Source: Neolewinella agarilytica (GTDB taxonomy: Bacteria; Bacteroidota; Bacteroidia; Chitinophagales; Saprospiraceae). From it: 64,000 nt of DNA. The translations under genes were made by a program, and so were the position numbers. The stretch is from positions 1 to 64,000 of the forward strand of contig NZ_FOFB01000007.1 in the NCBI RefSeq assembly GCF_900110645.1, in the 5' to 3' direction. The notes under the pieces were generated by a model. The model searched no databases. It was not told where the DNA came from and was given only the letters and a program-made list of their open reading frames with translations. Shown here in pieces: positions 45,428 to 54,390 of this stretch; positions within the stretch are counted from its first letter, which is position 1; every line of letters starts with the position of its first letter.

Positions 45428-45469
45428 CCCCGGATGAAGTCGACGACGAAGTCGCGGCGCAATCCGGGG
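45428..45469. other. Hairpin inside the family A pair
   Basis: CCCCGGAT (45428-45435) pairs with ATCCGGGG (45462-45469); the loop carries two GAAGTCG words. It lies between the two inverted family A copies upstream of the GH43 gene. Confidence 0.45.
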
Positions 45470-45485
45470 GCTTAGCCCCACCACA

Positions 45486-45528
45486 CCCTGCTTTCCTAAC
45501 TCCCCCCTGAACCTGCGCTCCGGCGCCC
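45486..45528 (-). repeat. Family A repeat, right member of an inverted pair
   Basis: On the minus strand: GGGCGCCGGAGCGCAGGTTCA, then 14 bases, then AAGCAGGG. It ends 13 bases before the GH43 start codon. Confidence 0.7.
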
Positions 45529-45541
45529 CAAACCTTAACTC

Positions 45542-46543
45542 ATGTCCAACGAACCCAACTACCAGGAACTCGCCCAAAAGGCCATTTCCCAACCTCTGGT
45601 CACGCACATTTACACCGCGGATCCTTCTGCCCATGTCTTCGACGGGAAGCTCTATATCTACCCCAGTCATGACATCGACGCAGGGATACCCTTCAACGAC
45701 AACGGCGATCATTTCGGCATGGAGGATTACCACGTGCTGAGCGTCAACGATCAGCTCGAAGCCACCGACCACGGGGTTGCCCTGCACGTCAAAGATGTAC
45801 CCTGGGCCAGCCGGCAGATGTGGGCCCCGGACGCCGCCGAAAAAAGCGGCAAATATTACTTCTACTTCCCCGCCCGCGACCACGAGCAGATGTTCCGCAT
45901 CGGCGTTGCCGTCGGGGATAGCCCCGTCGGCCCCTTCATCGCCCAACCCGACTACATAAAAGGCAGCTACAGCATCGACCCCGCCGTTTTCAAGGACGAG
46001 GACGGCAGCTACTACATGTACGTGGGCGGCATTTGGGGCGGACAGCTCCAACAGTACCGTGACCATGAGTGGAACGCCAAACACGAACTGCCCGCTAAAG
46101 AGGAGCCTGCCCTGCGCCCTTACGTCGCCAAACTAAGCGACGACATGCTGGAATTCGCCGAGCCGCCGCGCTACGTAGACATCCTGGACGAAAACGGAGA
46201 CTTGTTGCTGGAAGGCGATAACGACCGGCGCTTCTTCGAAGCCAGCTGGGTCCACAAATACAATGACAAGTACTATTTCAGTTATTCCACCGGAGACACC
46301 CACTACATCTGCTATGCCATCGGAGACTCCCCCTACGGCCCCTTTACCTATGCAGGCCGCATCCTGGAGCCCGTTATTGGCTGGACGAGCCACCACTCCA
46401 TTGCCGAATGGAAGGGAAAATGGTGGTTATTCTACCATGACTCCGTCCTCTCCGAAGGCGTAACGCACCTGCGGAGCGTGAAGATGGCCGAAATCCGGTA
46501 CGATGCAGCGGGGCGGATTGAGACGCTTAAGCCGTATTCTTAG
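45542..46543 (+). CDS. GH43 family glycosidase (beta-xylosidase/arabinofuranosidase type)
   Basis: The 333-residue protein is a five-bladed GH43 propeller. The general base is Asp27 (YTADPSAHVF), the pKa-modulating Asp is 146 (YSIDPAVF) and the acid is Glu233 (FFEASWV). There is no signal peptide, so it is probably cytoplasmic, trimming oligosaccharides brought in by the neighbouring symporter. It converges with the mutarotase gene, overlapping its stop by four bases. Confidence 0.9.
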   Translation: MSNEPNYQELAQKAISQPLVTHIYTADPSAHVFDGKLYIYPSHDIDAGIPFNDNGDHFGMEDYHVLSVNDQLEATDHGVALHVKDVPWASRQMWAPDAAEKSGKYYFYFPARDHEQMFRIGVAVGDSPVGPFIAQPDYIKGSYSIDPAVFKDEDGSYYMYVGGIWGGQLQQYRDHEWNAKHELPAKEEPALRPYVAKLSDDMLEFAEPPRYVDILDENGDLLLEGDNDRRFFEASWVHKYNDKYYFSYSTGDTHYICYAIGDSPYGPFTYAGRILEPVIGWTSHHSIAEWKGKWWLFYHDSVLSEGVTHLRSVKMAEIRYDAAGRIETLKPYS

Positions 46544-46884
46544 TTTACCAGACTAAAGATCCTTTCTGCTTCCACCCACTTCACTCCGTCTTCGGCGAAG
46601 GGGAGCCGCTGCTGGAAAGTATCCATCAGGGTTTCCCACTCCTGCACTTTAGGGTTGCTGCCGTCCGCCGCCGCTTTCGCGGCGGGGTCGAAGTCGTCTG
46701 TTGTCGTCATGATCATCACCAGCCGGTTACCGGCGAGGAATATCTCCATGCCGGTGATTCCCGAAGAGACGATGCTCTCCGTTATTTCCGGCCAGGCATT
46801 GCCGGGAGCGTGGTACTCTTTATACTTTTCGATCAGCGCGGGATCGTTCTTCAGGTCGCAGATAAGGATATGGCGTTGGCTCAT
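46540..46884 (-). CDS. L-rhamnose/L-fucose-type sugar mutarotase
   Basis: The 114-residue protein belongs to the RhaM mutarotase family (PF05336-like): RHILICDLKNDPALIEKYKEYH, then GNAWPEI, and GMEIFLAGNRLVMIM. It would interconvert the anomers of a 6-deoxy or L-configured hexose. It is the last gene of the minus-strand operon, 21 bases after the FucP-type symporter, so its substrate is probably L-fucose or L-galactose rather than L-rhamnose. Confidence 0.88.
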   Translation of the reverse strand: MSQRHILICDLKNDPALIEKYKEYHAPGNAWPEITESIVSSGITGMEIFLAGNRLVMIMTTTDDFDPAAKAAADGSNPKVQEWETLMDTFQQRLPFAEDGVKWVEAERIFSLVN

Positions 46885-46905
46885 GATGATCTTTGTGTAA
46901 GTTAT

Positions 46906-48294
46906 TTAAAGCGTCTCATCGGCAGATTCGACCTTATACCCGCTCACCGTGAGACCATAAATCCCTACAACAAGAAAGCAGAACAGCGGTAGTACAAAAG
47001 AGAAATTCACCTCCGGTACGCCCATGATCAGCGTATCCGTGTAGCCGCCTCCGCCTATGTCAAGGATCTTGCCCTGAAAGACAGGCATCAGTGCACCACC
47101 AACGATGGCCATCACCAGGAAGGCAGCACCGAACTTGGCGTCTTCGCCCTGTCCTTCCAATGCGATACCGTAGATGGTTGGGAACATAATCGACATGAAG
47201 AGAGATACCCCCACCAGACAATACAGCCCGGTAATACCCTGAATAAAGATCGTACAGAGCGTCAGGATTCCGGCGCTGAGTGCGAAAAGGAAAAGCAGTC
47301 GCCCTCCCGTAAAGTAACTCAGCAGGAAGGTTCCCACCCAACGGCCCGCAAGGAATATCACCAGGGCTGCAACGGCGTAGTAGACCGCATCGGCGTTTGC
47401 GATGCCGATGGACTCGGCGTACTGGTAAACGTAAGTCCAGCACATGATTTGCGCACCCACATAGAAAGCCTGTGCAATGACCCCTCCCACGAAACGAGGT
47501 TGTGACCAGAGGCGGCCAAGCGCCGCCCAGATACCTAAGCCATCGTCCTTTTCCTCCTTCTCCGGCATTTTGGTTACTAAAAAGAGGATCAGCATGCCGA
47601 TAACAGCGATACCCAAAACGACGTAAGGATTGCGAATGGTGGCGAGATCGTCCGTCCGTATTCCAGCCTTCTCCGTAGCGTCCAGCGCGGCGTAAGCCTT
47701 CGCACCAAGGTCAGAAGCACTGTTCCCCAGGCGTTCTGCTTCCGGCAGGGCATCGTAAGCGGAGCGGCCCAGCTCCTCCACCCGGAGCTTCGCCAGGATG
47801 AACTGCTGCGCCACCAGCAAGCCCCCCAGGGCACCAATCGGGTTAAAGGCCTGAGCGAGGTTCAATCGTCGGGTAGCCGTTTCCTCGGAACCCAGGGTCA
47901 TAACGTAGGGGCTGGCGGTAGTTTCCAAAAAGGCCAGTCCGCAGGTAATGATGAAGTACGACAACAAGAAGAAGGTAAAACTCTCTGCGCTAGCCGCCGG
48001 AAAGAACAATAAGGCACCTACCGCATACAGGGCCAGACCGATGATGATGGCCTTTTTATAAGAGTACTTCTTGGCAAATATGGCTGCGGGCAGAGCCATA
48101 CAGAAATACCCGATATAGAAGGCAAATTGAACGTAAGAAGCGCTCGTATTGTCCAGCTCCAAGACCTTCTTGAAGGCAGAGACCATCGGATTGGTGATAT
48201 CATTGGCGAAACCCCACAACGCAAACAGCGAGGTTACGATGATGAAGGGGAGCAGATATTGCTTGGGGACTAAGGCTTGTGATTCTTTGGACAT
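46906..48294 (-). CDS. fucP: L-fucose:H+ symporter (FucP family)
   Basis: The 462-residue, 12-helix MFS protein matches FucP: FALWGFANDITNPMVSAFKKVLELDNTSASYVQ and NLAQAFNPIGALGG are characteristic. E. coli FucP also carries L-galactose and D-arabinose, which share L-fucose stereochemistry. An insertion of ~40 residues in the central loop (SAYDALPEAERLGNSASDLGAKA) is common in Bacteroidetes homologues. The ~200-base gap upstream is filled by family B repeats. Confidence 0.92.
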   Translation of the reverse strand: MSKESQALVPKQYLLPFIIVTSLFALWGFANDITNPMVSAFKKVLELDNTSASYVQFAFYIGYFCMALPAAIFAKKYSYKKAIIIGLALYAVGALLFFPAASAESFTFFLLSYFIITCGLAFLETTASPYVMTLGSEETATRRLNLAQAFNPIGALGGLLVAQQFILAKLRVEELGRSAYDALPEAERLGNSASDLGAKAYAALDATEKAGIRTDDLATIRNPYVVLGIAVIGMLILFLVTKMPEKEEKDDGLGIWAALGRLWSQPRFVGGVIAQAFYVGAQIMCWTYVYQYAESIGIANADAVYYAVAALVIFLAGRWVGTFLLSYFTGGRLLFLFALSAGILTLCTIFIQGITGLYCLVGVSLFMSIMFPTIYGIALEGQGEDAKFGAAFLVMAIVGGALMPVFQGKILDIGGGGYTDTLIMGVPEVNFSFVLPLFCFLVVGIYGLTVSGYKVESADETL

Positions 48295-48310
48295 GATCGA
48301 GGTTTTATAG

Positions 48311-48497
48311 TCTTGTAGTGTGGTAGTCTTGTGGTCTGGAAGGCTACCGCATTTGGGAGGAGGGGGAGGTAGTTCGGTGGTCTGGTAGGCTGCCGCAGGT
48401 TAGAGGCATTGGAGGCGGGGAGACTAGACATTGCAAAAAGCTTTTCCAACGCCTATTCTGTGCGGTAGCCCACCAGACTACCAGACCACAAGGCTAC
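48311..48497. repeat. Family B inverted repeats between SDR and fucP genes
   Basis: Two left-type copies (GTGGTCTGGAAGGCTACCGC around 48331-48350 and GGTCTGGTAGGCTGCCGC around 48379-48396) and one right-type copy (GCGGTAGCCCACCAGACTACC, 48462-48482 with extension to 48497) can pair into a long stem within the operon. Each copy is followed or preceded by GGAGG-rich sequence. Confidence 0.8.
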
Positions 48498-49291
48498 TTC
48501 TCTTGCGTCAGTAAGGACCGATCCAAGTGTACATAGCCTCCGTCACAGAAAACATGCTGCCCGGTAGTGTGCGTCGCCAGATCGGAGATGAGGAATAAAG
48601 CCTGATTAGCAATTTCCTGCGGCGTGGTCATTCGGTTTTCCAGGGGGATTTTCTCAACAATGGATTTGAGTTTTTCTTCGCCATTGGGCAGCGACTTAAT
48701 CCAGGTCTCGTAGGCGGGGGTGTAACTTTCGGCAATAATGATGCAGTTGGAACGGCCACCCCACTTCACGAAGTCGACGGCCCACTCGCGGGTGAGGGCC
48801 ATTACGCCGCCCTTAGCGGCGGCGTAGCCGGAGGTATTCCCCTGGCCGGTGTAGCCCACTTTGGAGCCGATATTAAGCACATTGCCTTTGGCGGCCTTGA
48901 GCATCGGCAGACATTCCTTGACGAGGCACCAGTAACTCACCACGTTTAGTTTGAGGCTGTTCATGAAGTCGTCATAGCTGGCTTCAAGGCCGGCACCGTC
49001 ATTTACCCCAACGTTATTAATGACCGCGTCTATACGGCCATACTTAGCTTTGATACGGTCTGCGGCGGAGGCAATTTGCTCCGGGTCCGTTACGTCGGTT
49101 TGAAAAAATTCAGCATCAATGCCTTCAGCCTGTAGCTCTTTGACGTATTCAAAACCGCGAGCGTTTCGGTCGACGATAGCCGGGATGGCTCCTTCTGCCG
49201 CAATGGCGCGCATCATCACTTCACCAATACTTCCGCGGTGCCCGGCGGCTCCGGAGATGACGACAACTTTATCTTTTAACTGGAGGTCCAT
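48494..49291 (-). CDS. SDR family oxidoreductase, putative L-galactose/L-fucose dehydrogenase
   Basis: The 265-residue classical SDR has the NAD-binding GAAGHRGSIGE (residues 14-24), NNVG at 92-95, and a catalytic set Ser143, Tyr156 and Lys160 (SGYAAAK). The operon suggests it oxidises the aldose at C1 to the lactone, or acts on a keto-deoxy acid in the alternative fuconate scheme. The cofactor and substrate are inferred from context only. Confidence 0.8.
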   Translation of the reverse strand: MDLQLKDKVVVISGAAGHRGSIGEVMMRAIAAEGAIPAIVDRNARGFEYVKELQAEGIDAEFFQTDVTDPEQIASAADRIKAKYGRIDAVINNVGVNDGAGLEASYDDFMNSLKLNVVSYWCLVKECLPMLKAAKGNVLNIGSKVGYTGQGNTSGYAAAKGGVMALTREWAVDFVKWGGRSNCIIIAESYTPAYETWIKSLPNGEEKLKSIVEKIPLENRMTTPQEIANQALFLISDLATHTTGQHVFCDGGYVHLDRSLLTQEK

Positions 49292-49302
49292 AGTATTTGG
49301 TT

Positions 49303-50748
49303 TTAGTTGAGGTAATTTTTCAGCTCAATGGTTAGTGCCTGCCCTAAGCCCGGTACGCCATTAAGGTCGCGGCCCCACCAACCCACGCGCGCCAGTACCT
49401 GCCGGACAAGGTCGCTGAGCCCCTGCTTGTCGGATTCATAGAGGGCCCATTGTTCGCGGAAGAAGTCGATTCGATCTGCTTCGTCCCGCAGGGGAATTGT
49501 GCTTCCGTCGCGATCCCCCCGGTAAAAGCGCATCAGTGCCGCAAAGGCCCGGACGATGCCCCGTGGCAAGGCCCCCTTCTTTTGCTGATAACTGAGTAAG
49601 GAAGGAAGCAGGCGTGCCCGGAACTTCGAGGTGGAATTCAGGGAAATATCCAGCAGCTTGTGGTGTAAAAAGGGATTGCGGAAGCGGTCCAGCACATCGG
49701 CCGCAAAAGCTTCCAGCTGTTCTTTGGGGTAATCCAGCGAAGGGATTATCTCATCGTTCAGGACGCTCGCGAGAAAATCGCTCATGGCAGCATCGTTCAT
49801 GACGTCACCAACTGTTTCCAATCCGGCGAGGTAGCCAGTGGGGACGATGCTCGTGTGGGCGCCGTTGAGGATGCGGACTTTGATCTCCCGGTAGGCGTCG
49901 AGGTCCTGGGTAAAGACCACGTTTAGGTCTGTTTGCCCAAAGGGAAGTTCTTCAGCTACCAACTCCGGCCCGGCAATTACCCAGCTGTGGTAATACTCTC
50001 CGGCCACCAGCAGCGGGTCTTCCTTGCCGATTTCGGCGAAGATTTTCGCCGCGCGGTCTTCGGGGTAGCCGGAGACGATGCGGTCTACCAGCGTAGAGCA
50101 ATAGTGATTAGCCGTAGCATTCCATTCCCGAAAGCCGGGAGGGAGATTCCAGTGCGCAGCGTATTGTTCCACCGCCCGGTTGAGGGCGGTTCCGTTGTCC
50201 GCACTCAGTTCCATTGGCAAAACAATGCACCCGCGCTCCGGCGCCCCCGAAAAATGCCGGTACCGGTGATATAACCATAGCGTGAGCTTGGCCGGGAACT
50301 CCTTTGGCATTCCCTCCTCCGGCATCGGTTCCTCCGAAAAACGGATGCCCGCTTCGGTGGTATTGGAGATGATGAACCGCATACTTTCCAGCTCCGCCGT
50401 AGCGAGGAAAGCTTCCCGCTCCCGGTAAGGCTGAATGATCCGTTGCACGCAGCTAATCTCCCGTCGTTCCTGAATGAGTTCGCCGCGGCGCACCCCGTCG
50501 AGAGCTACCGTAAAGCGGCCATTGCTGGCCCGAAGGTCATCGTAATCTCCACGCTCGGTAGGTTTTACGACCACAACTCCGGCCTGAAATTCTGTCTTTT
50601 CATTCAGCACGTCGATCATCCAGTCAGCAAAGGCGCGCAAAAAATTGCCGCCCCCAAACTGGAGAACACGCAGGGGAAGATCGGATGAAGCAGTTGAGTT
50701 GATAGCTAATTCTTTTAAGATGGTTATAGAGATACGCCCCTCTTCCAA
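49303..50748 (-). CDS. uxaB: Tagaturonate reductase family (UxaB-like)
   Basis: The 481-residue protein is a mannitol-dehydrogenase-type oxidoreductase close to UxaB (E. coli 483 residues), with VLQFGGGNFLRAFADWMID at the N-terminal NAD site and ILNGAHTSIVPTGYLAGLETVGDVM at the active site. It would reduce D-tagaturonate to D-altronate. It overlaps the end of uxaA by 25 bases, suggesting translational coupling. A family A-like segment encodes SGAPERGCI, but alignment with UxaB shows no extra length there. Confidence 0.88.
   Translation of the reverse strand: MEEGRISITILKELAINSTASSDLPLRVLQFGGGNFLRAFADWMIDVLNEKTEFQAGVVVVKPTERGDYDDLRASNGRFTVALDGVRRGELIQERREISCVQRIIQPYREREAFLATAELESMRFIISNTTEAGIRFSEEPMPEEGMPKEFPAKLTLWLYHRYRHFSGAPERGCIVLPMELSADNGTALNRAVEQYAAHWNLPPGFREWNATANHYCSTLVDRIVSGYPEDRAAKIFAEIGKEDPLLVAGEYYHSWVIAGPELVAEELPFGQTDLNVVFTQDLDAYREIKVRILNGAHTSIVPTGYLAGLETVGDVMNDAAMSDFLASVLNDEIIPSLDYPKEQLEAFAADVLDRFRNPFLHHKLLDISLNSTSKFRARLLPSLLSYQQKKGALPRGIVRAFAALMRFYRGDRDGSTIPLRDEADRIDFFREQWALYESDKQGLSDLVRQVLARVGWWGRDLNGVPGLGQALTIELKNYLN
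50226..50246 (-). repeat. Family A-like segment in uxaB
   Basis: On the minus strand GGGCGCCGGAGCGCGGGTGCA, identical over its core to the segment in uxaA at 51458. The third family block is not recognisable. Confidence 0.5.
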
Positions 50749-52382
50749 GGGATAAAGTCATCTTGCCCAAGGCGTTGAGCAGCAGTAGTTTGACGACCAC
50801 TGGCAACATCAACAAGGAACTCAAGAAGCTGAGCTGCGCGTTCTTCGATGCTGCTTGCTCCGGTGATGACCGGCCCAGCGTCAAAATCGATGATATCCGA
50901 CATCCGGTTCGCCAGGCTTGTATTGCTCGACATTTTGATGACGGGCACAATTGGATTTCCCGTCGGGGTGCCCAGGCCCGTGGTAAAGACGATCAGGTTA
51001 CAGCCTGAGCCCGCCAGCCCGGTGGTACTTTCCACGTCGTTTCCGGGCGTACACAGCAGGTTGAGACCGGGCTGCGTAACGGGCTCAGCGTAGTCCAGCA
51101 CATCCGCCACGGGGCCGGTTCCTCCCTTACGGGCCGCGCCGGCAGATTTCATAGCGTCGGTAATCAACCCGTCCCGGATATTACCGGGAGAAGGATTATT
51201 CTTAAAGCCCGACCCTACGGCCTCGGCAGCGTCTGAGTAGGCGCGCATTAAACCGGCAAACTTTTCGGCCAGTTCCGGTGTCCGGCAGCGGTTGATGAGC
51301 GACTGCTCTACCCCATTGAGTTCGGGAAACTCAGCAAGTACCGGCTTGCCATTCAGGGCAGCGAGCCAATCGGACACCTGCCCGAGCACGGGGTTAGCCG
51401 AAAGGCCGGAGAAGCCATCGGAGCCACCGCATTCCAGCCCCAGGGTAAGTGCAGAAAGGGGCGCCGGAGCGCGGGTGCAATGATTGGCTTTAGTAAGCGC
51501 AAGGAAGGTCTTCTTTACCGCCTCTGCGATGAAATCCCGCTCGCTCCTGCTTTGCTGTTGCTCCAGGTAAATGACGGGTTTTTCTCCCGCCGCCCCTCTT
51601 TTGCTGAGTGCAGCCTGCAGCAGCGGAATTTGCGCATTCTGGCACCCCAGACTCAGGACCGTTGCCCCGGCTACGTTCGGATTGGTGATGTAGCCGGCGA
51701 GTAACTCACAGAGCACCTGTGCATCCTGCCGGGTGCCGCCGCAGCCGCCATCATGGGTCAGAAACTTGATGCCATCCACATTTGGGAAAACCCGCTGATC
51801 TTTCTCGTTTTCTTGTTTGCCGGCCAGCGGGTCGATGCCGCGGAGTGTTGCCTCGTCAGCGCCGGCCTGATAGGCTTTGATCAATGAACTGATGTCTACC
51901 GTCCGTACTTCTTTGCGGCCATAACCCAGCTGATCCACCATCGCTTCGCGGATGGTTTCTACGTTTCTGTTTTCACAGAAAACCAGCGGAATAATGAGCC
52001 AGTAGTTAGCGGTGCCGACACTGCCGTCTTTCCGGTGATAGCCCATGAAGTGGCGGTCTTGCCAACGGCTTACGTCGGGTGCTTCCCAGTGGGTCTCTCC
52101 CTGTTTTGCCTGATAAGTTTCAGCGGCATGGACAACGTTTCCGGTATGGATCAACCCTCCGGAGGGGATTGCCTCCAGCGCTTTACCCACTAACACTCCA
52201 TAGAGGTACAGTTTATCTCCTTCGGCAAAGTCACGCTCGGCCAGCTTGTGCTTAGCCTTGATCTCTTTGGACAGCGTCACCGTCCGCTCTCCGGAGGTAA
52301 TGACCTCTCCGGCGGGCAGGTCGCGCAGGGCAACCAGCAGATTGTCCTCAGGGTGAAGTTTTAACCAACTTTGATTCACCAT
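50724..52382 (-). CDS. uxaA: Altronate dehydratase family (UxaA-like)
   Basis: The 552-residue protein has the N-terminal SAF domain (LLVALRDLPAGEVI) and the C-terminal dehydratase domain with LGLECGGSDGFSG and LCTPGNDVESTTGLAGSGCNLIVF. UxaA dehydrates D-altronate to 2-keto-3-deoxygluconate; Bacteroidetes homologues can also act on L-fuconate. It overlaps the upstream dehydrogenase gene by seven bases and uxaB by 25. It is longer than E. coli UxaA (495 residues). Codons for HCTRAPAP resemble the family A repeat. Confidence 0.9.
   Translation of the reverse strand: MVNQSWLKLHPEDNLLVALRDLPAGEVITSGERTVTLSKEIKAKHKLAERDFAEGDKLYLYGVLVGKALEAIPSGGLIHTGNVVHAAETYQAKQGETHWEAPDVSRWQDRHFMGYHRKDGSVGTANYWLIIPLVFCENRNVETIREAMVDQLGYGRKEVRTVDISSLIKAYQAGADEATLRGIDPLAGKQENEKDQRVFPNVDGIKFLTHDGGCGGTRQDAQVLCELLAGYITNPNVAGATVLSLGCQNAQIPLLQAALSKRGAAGEKPVIYLEQQQSRSERDFIAEAVKKTFLALTKANHCTRAPAPLSALTLGLECGGSDGFSGLSANPVLGQVSDWLAALNGKPVLAEFPELNGVEQSLINRCRTPELAEKFAGLMRAYSDAAEAVGSGFKNNPSPGNIRDGLITDAMKSAGAARKGGTGPVADVLDYAEPVTQPGLNLLCTPGNDVESTTGLAGSGCNLIVFTTGLGTPTGNPIVPVIKMSSNTSLANRMSDIIDFDAGPVITGASSIEERAAQLLEFLVDVASGRQTTAAQRLGQDDFIPWKRGVSL
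51458..51504 (+). repeat. Family A-like segment in uxaA
   Basis: GGGCGCCGGAGCGCGGGTGCA, 16 bases, then AGCGCAAGG: all three blocks are present inside coding sequence that aligns normally with UxaA. Confidence 0.55.
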
Positions 52383-53389
52383 TCCACGATTGCTTTAATT
52401 ACGCCGGTCTCAGGCTTGAGCCAACTGTCGAAGCTGGCAATCATTTCGGTGAAGGGAACCCGGTGTGTGATGAAGGCCTCGGTGGGAAACTTCCCACCTT
52501 CCAGGGTGTCTTTCACCCACTGAAAATCGTCGAAAGTAGCGTTGCGGCTACACATCAGGGTGGTTTCTTTAGCGTGGATCTTCGGGTGCGCAAAGGTTAA
52601 ATCCCCTTTACTGAGACCTACCAGTACATAGCGGCCACCGTGGCTCATGTAGTCCGTACCACTCTCCAGCGCCCGCTTGTTCCCGGTAGCGTCGAACACA
52701 GCAGTGGCCAGGTCACCATCCGTTATTTTCGCTACGGCTTCAACGGGCTCGTCGAGTACATTAATCGCGTGGTCAACACCAATTTTCTCCTTGACGAAAG
52801 CCAGACGGTCCGGATTCGTATCCATGGCGATAACCGTACACCCCACAATCTTCGCCAGAGCCATCAGACCAATACCGATGGGGCCACAACCGACGACGAC
52901 GATGGTCTCTCCGCTTTTCAGATCCGCCCGGCGAATAGCATGTGCGCCGATGGCGAGCGGTTCAACGATGGCGATCTCGTCATGCGAGAGCTTCCCGGCC
53001 GGAATCAGGATAGCGTTGGGAACACTGATGACCTCCTGCATGCCACCATCGGTATGCACACCGAGTACGCGGATATTGGAACAACAGTTCGTCTTCCCGT
53101 GCCGGCAAGCGACACAGGAGCCGCAGCTCAGGTAGGGCATAATGATAACACGATCTCCGGCGGAGATGCCCTGGGGGTTGTCTCCGATTTCCATTACTTC
53201 AGCGGAGAGCTCATGCCCCAGGATTCTGGGGTAGCTGAAAAAGGCCTGATTACCGGCGTAGGCATGCAGGTCTGTTCCACAAATGCCAACACGGGTGATT
53301 CGCAGGAGCGCTTCTCCCTCAGTCGCTTTGGGTGATGGTTTTTCCAGGAGCTCAAATTGCTCCGGTTGTTCGCAAACAATGTACTTCAT
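52376..53389 (-). CDS. Zinc-dependent alcohol dehydrogenase (L-galactonate/L-fuconate 5-dehydrogenase-like)
   Basis: The 337-residue MDR enzyme has the catalytic zinc site (VGICGTDLHAYAG, LGHE), the structural zinc cysteines (CGSCVACRHGKTNCC), and the Rossmann motif VVGCGPIGIGLMAL. In the E. coli L-galactonate pathway the equivalent enzyme (LgoD) oxidises L-galactonate to D-tagaturonate, which UxaB then reduces, and the gene order here is consistent with that. The ATG at 53389 (MKYIVCE) is preferred over 53410. Confidence 0.85.
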   Translation of the reverse strand: MKYIVCEQPEQFELLEKPSPKATEGEALLRITRVGICGTDLHAYAGNQAFFSYPRILGHELSAEVMEIGDNPQGISAGDRVIIMPYLSCGSCVACRHGKTNCCSNIRVLGVHTDGGMQEVISVPNAILIPAGKLSHDEIAIVEPLAIGAHAIRRADLKSGETIVVVGCGPIGIGLMALAKIVGCTVIAMDTNPDRLAFVKEKIGVDHAINVLDEPVEAVAKITDGDLATAVFDATGNKRALESGTDYMSHGGRYVLVGLSKGDLTFAHPKIHAKETTLMCSRNATFDDFQWVKDTLEGGKFPTEAFITHRVPFTEMIASFDSWLKPETGVIKAIVEW

Positions 53390-53496
53390 AAATAAAGAGT
53401 GTGGGCTCAATGTAAGCCTAGCCCGCCAATGCCATTGACGGGCCGGACGGCGATTAACATCTGTAATATGATTTTACCGGAAAGTGTCCTTCTGAG

Positions 53497-54327
53497 CTAC
53501 GCTAAGCCGTAAAATGACCAGCAATTACCGCCCAGTACGGCCTGTTGTTCTGGCTGGCTAAAACCGGAGAGGTAGTCATTCACCAGCCCCAGAACCCTGT
53601 CATAAGGCGCCGCCACCCGGCAGACGGGCCAGTCGCTGCCGAACATAACTCGTTCCGTTCCCCAGGCATCGAATACGACGTCGAGGTAGGGTTTCATCTG
53701 GTCTTCCGTCCAGTTTTGGTAGTCGGCTTCGGTGACCATGCCGGAGACCTTACACCATACATTGGGAAAAGCAGCCAATGCTTGCATTCCGATCTCCCAG
53801 CCTGCCAGATACCCCGCCTTGATGTAGGGTTTGGCCAGGTGATCCACCACAAAGCGCTGTTCGGGAAACTGCCGAACGAGCTCCACCGCCGCCAGCAGTT
53901 GATGCGGCAGGATGAGCAGGTCGTAGGTGTAGCCCCGCTCGCCTATGGTACGGATTCCCCTTACGAACTCCGGCCTAAGCATAAACTGCGGATCGGCTTC
54001 ACCCTGCACCACGTGCCGAAAGCCTTTTAGGGCTGTGCTTCCGGCGTAGACATCAAGTTGTACGTTTAAATTTTCGGCCCGCAGGTCAATCCAGCCCACT
54101 ACGCCTTTGATGAAGGGATTCTCCCTGGCTAATGCCAGCAGAAAATCTGTCTCGTCCCGGGTCTGATCAGCCTGAACGGCGACACAGCCATTCACGCCGT
54201 TAGCGGCTAAAATGGGCTGCAGGTCTTCGGGCATAAAGTCCCGCCGAATCACGGCCATTTCATCGTCAATCCAATCGTGTTTTTTTGCCTCGTAGCGCCA
54301 GAAGTGCTGGTGGCTGTCAATGATCAT
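53497..54327 (-). CDS. Amidohydrolase family sugar lactonase
   Basis: The 276-residue protein is an amidohydrolase-superfamily lactonase (HQHFW at residues 6-10, VVDHLAKPYIK, GSDWPVC). Characterised relatives hydrolyse L-fucono-, L-rhamnono- or L-galactono-lactones. It is the first gene of the seven-gene operon, 107 bases ahead of the dehydrogenase gene. A terminator upstream at 54391-54430 separates it from the regulator gene, so it probably has its own promoter in 54328-54390. Confidence 0.88.
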   Translation of the reverse strand: MIIDSHQHFWRYEAKKHDWIDDEMAVIRRDFMPEDLQPILAANGVNGCVAVQADQTRDETDFLLALARENPFIKGVVGWIDLRAENLNVQLDVYAGSTALKGFRHVVQGEADPQFMLRPEFVRGIRTIGERGYTYDLLILPHQLLAAVELVRQFPEQRFVVDHLAKPYIKAGYLAGWEIGMQALAAFPNVWCKVSGMVTEADYQNWTEDQMKPYLDVVFDAWGTERVMFGSDWPVCRVAAPYDRVLGLVNDYLSGFSQPEQQAVLGGNCWSFYGLA

Positions 54328-54390
54328 CCGGAAAGTTATTTTGAGCGTTCGCTGGTGAAGTTATCTTCTCCTGCCCAAAATTTCGATCCC

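Noticed and set aside
45328..45510. Small + frame before the GH43 gene
   Set aside because: It lies over two repeat copies and a hairpin and has no coding signature.
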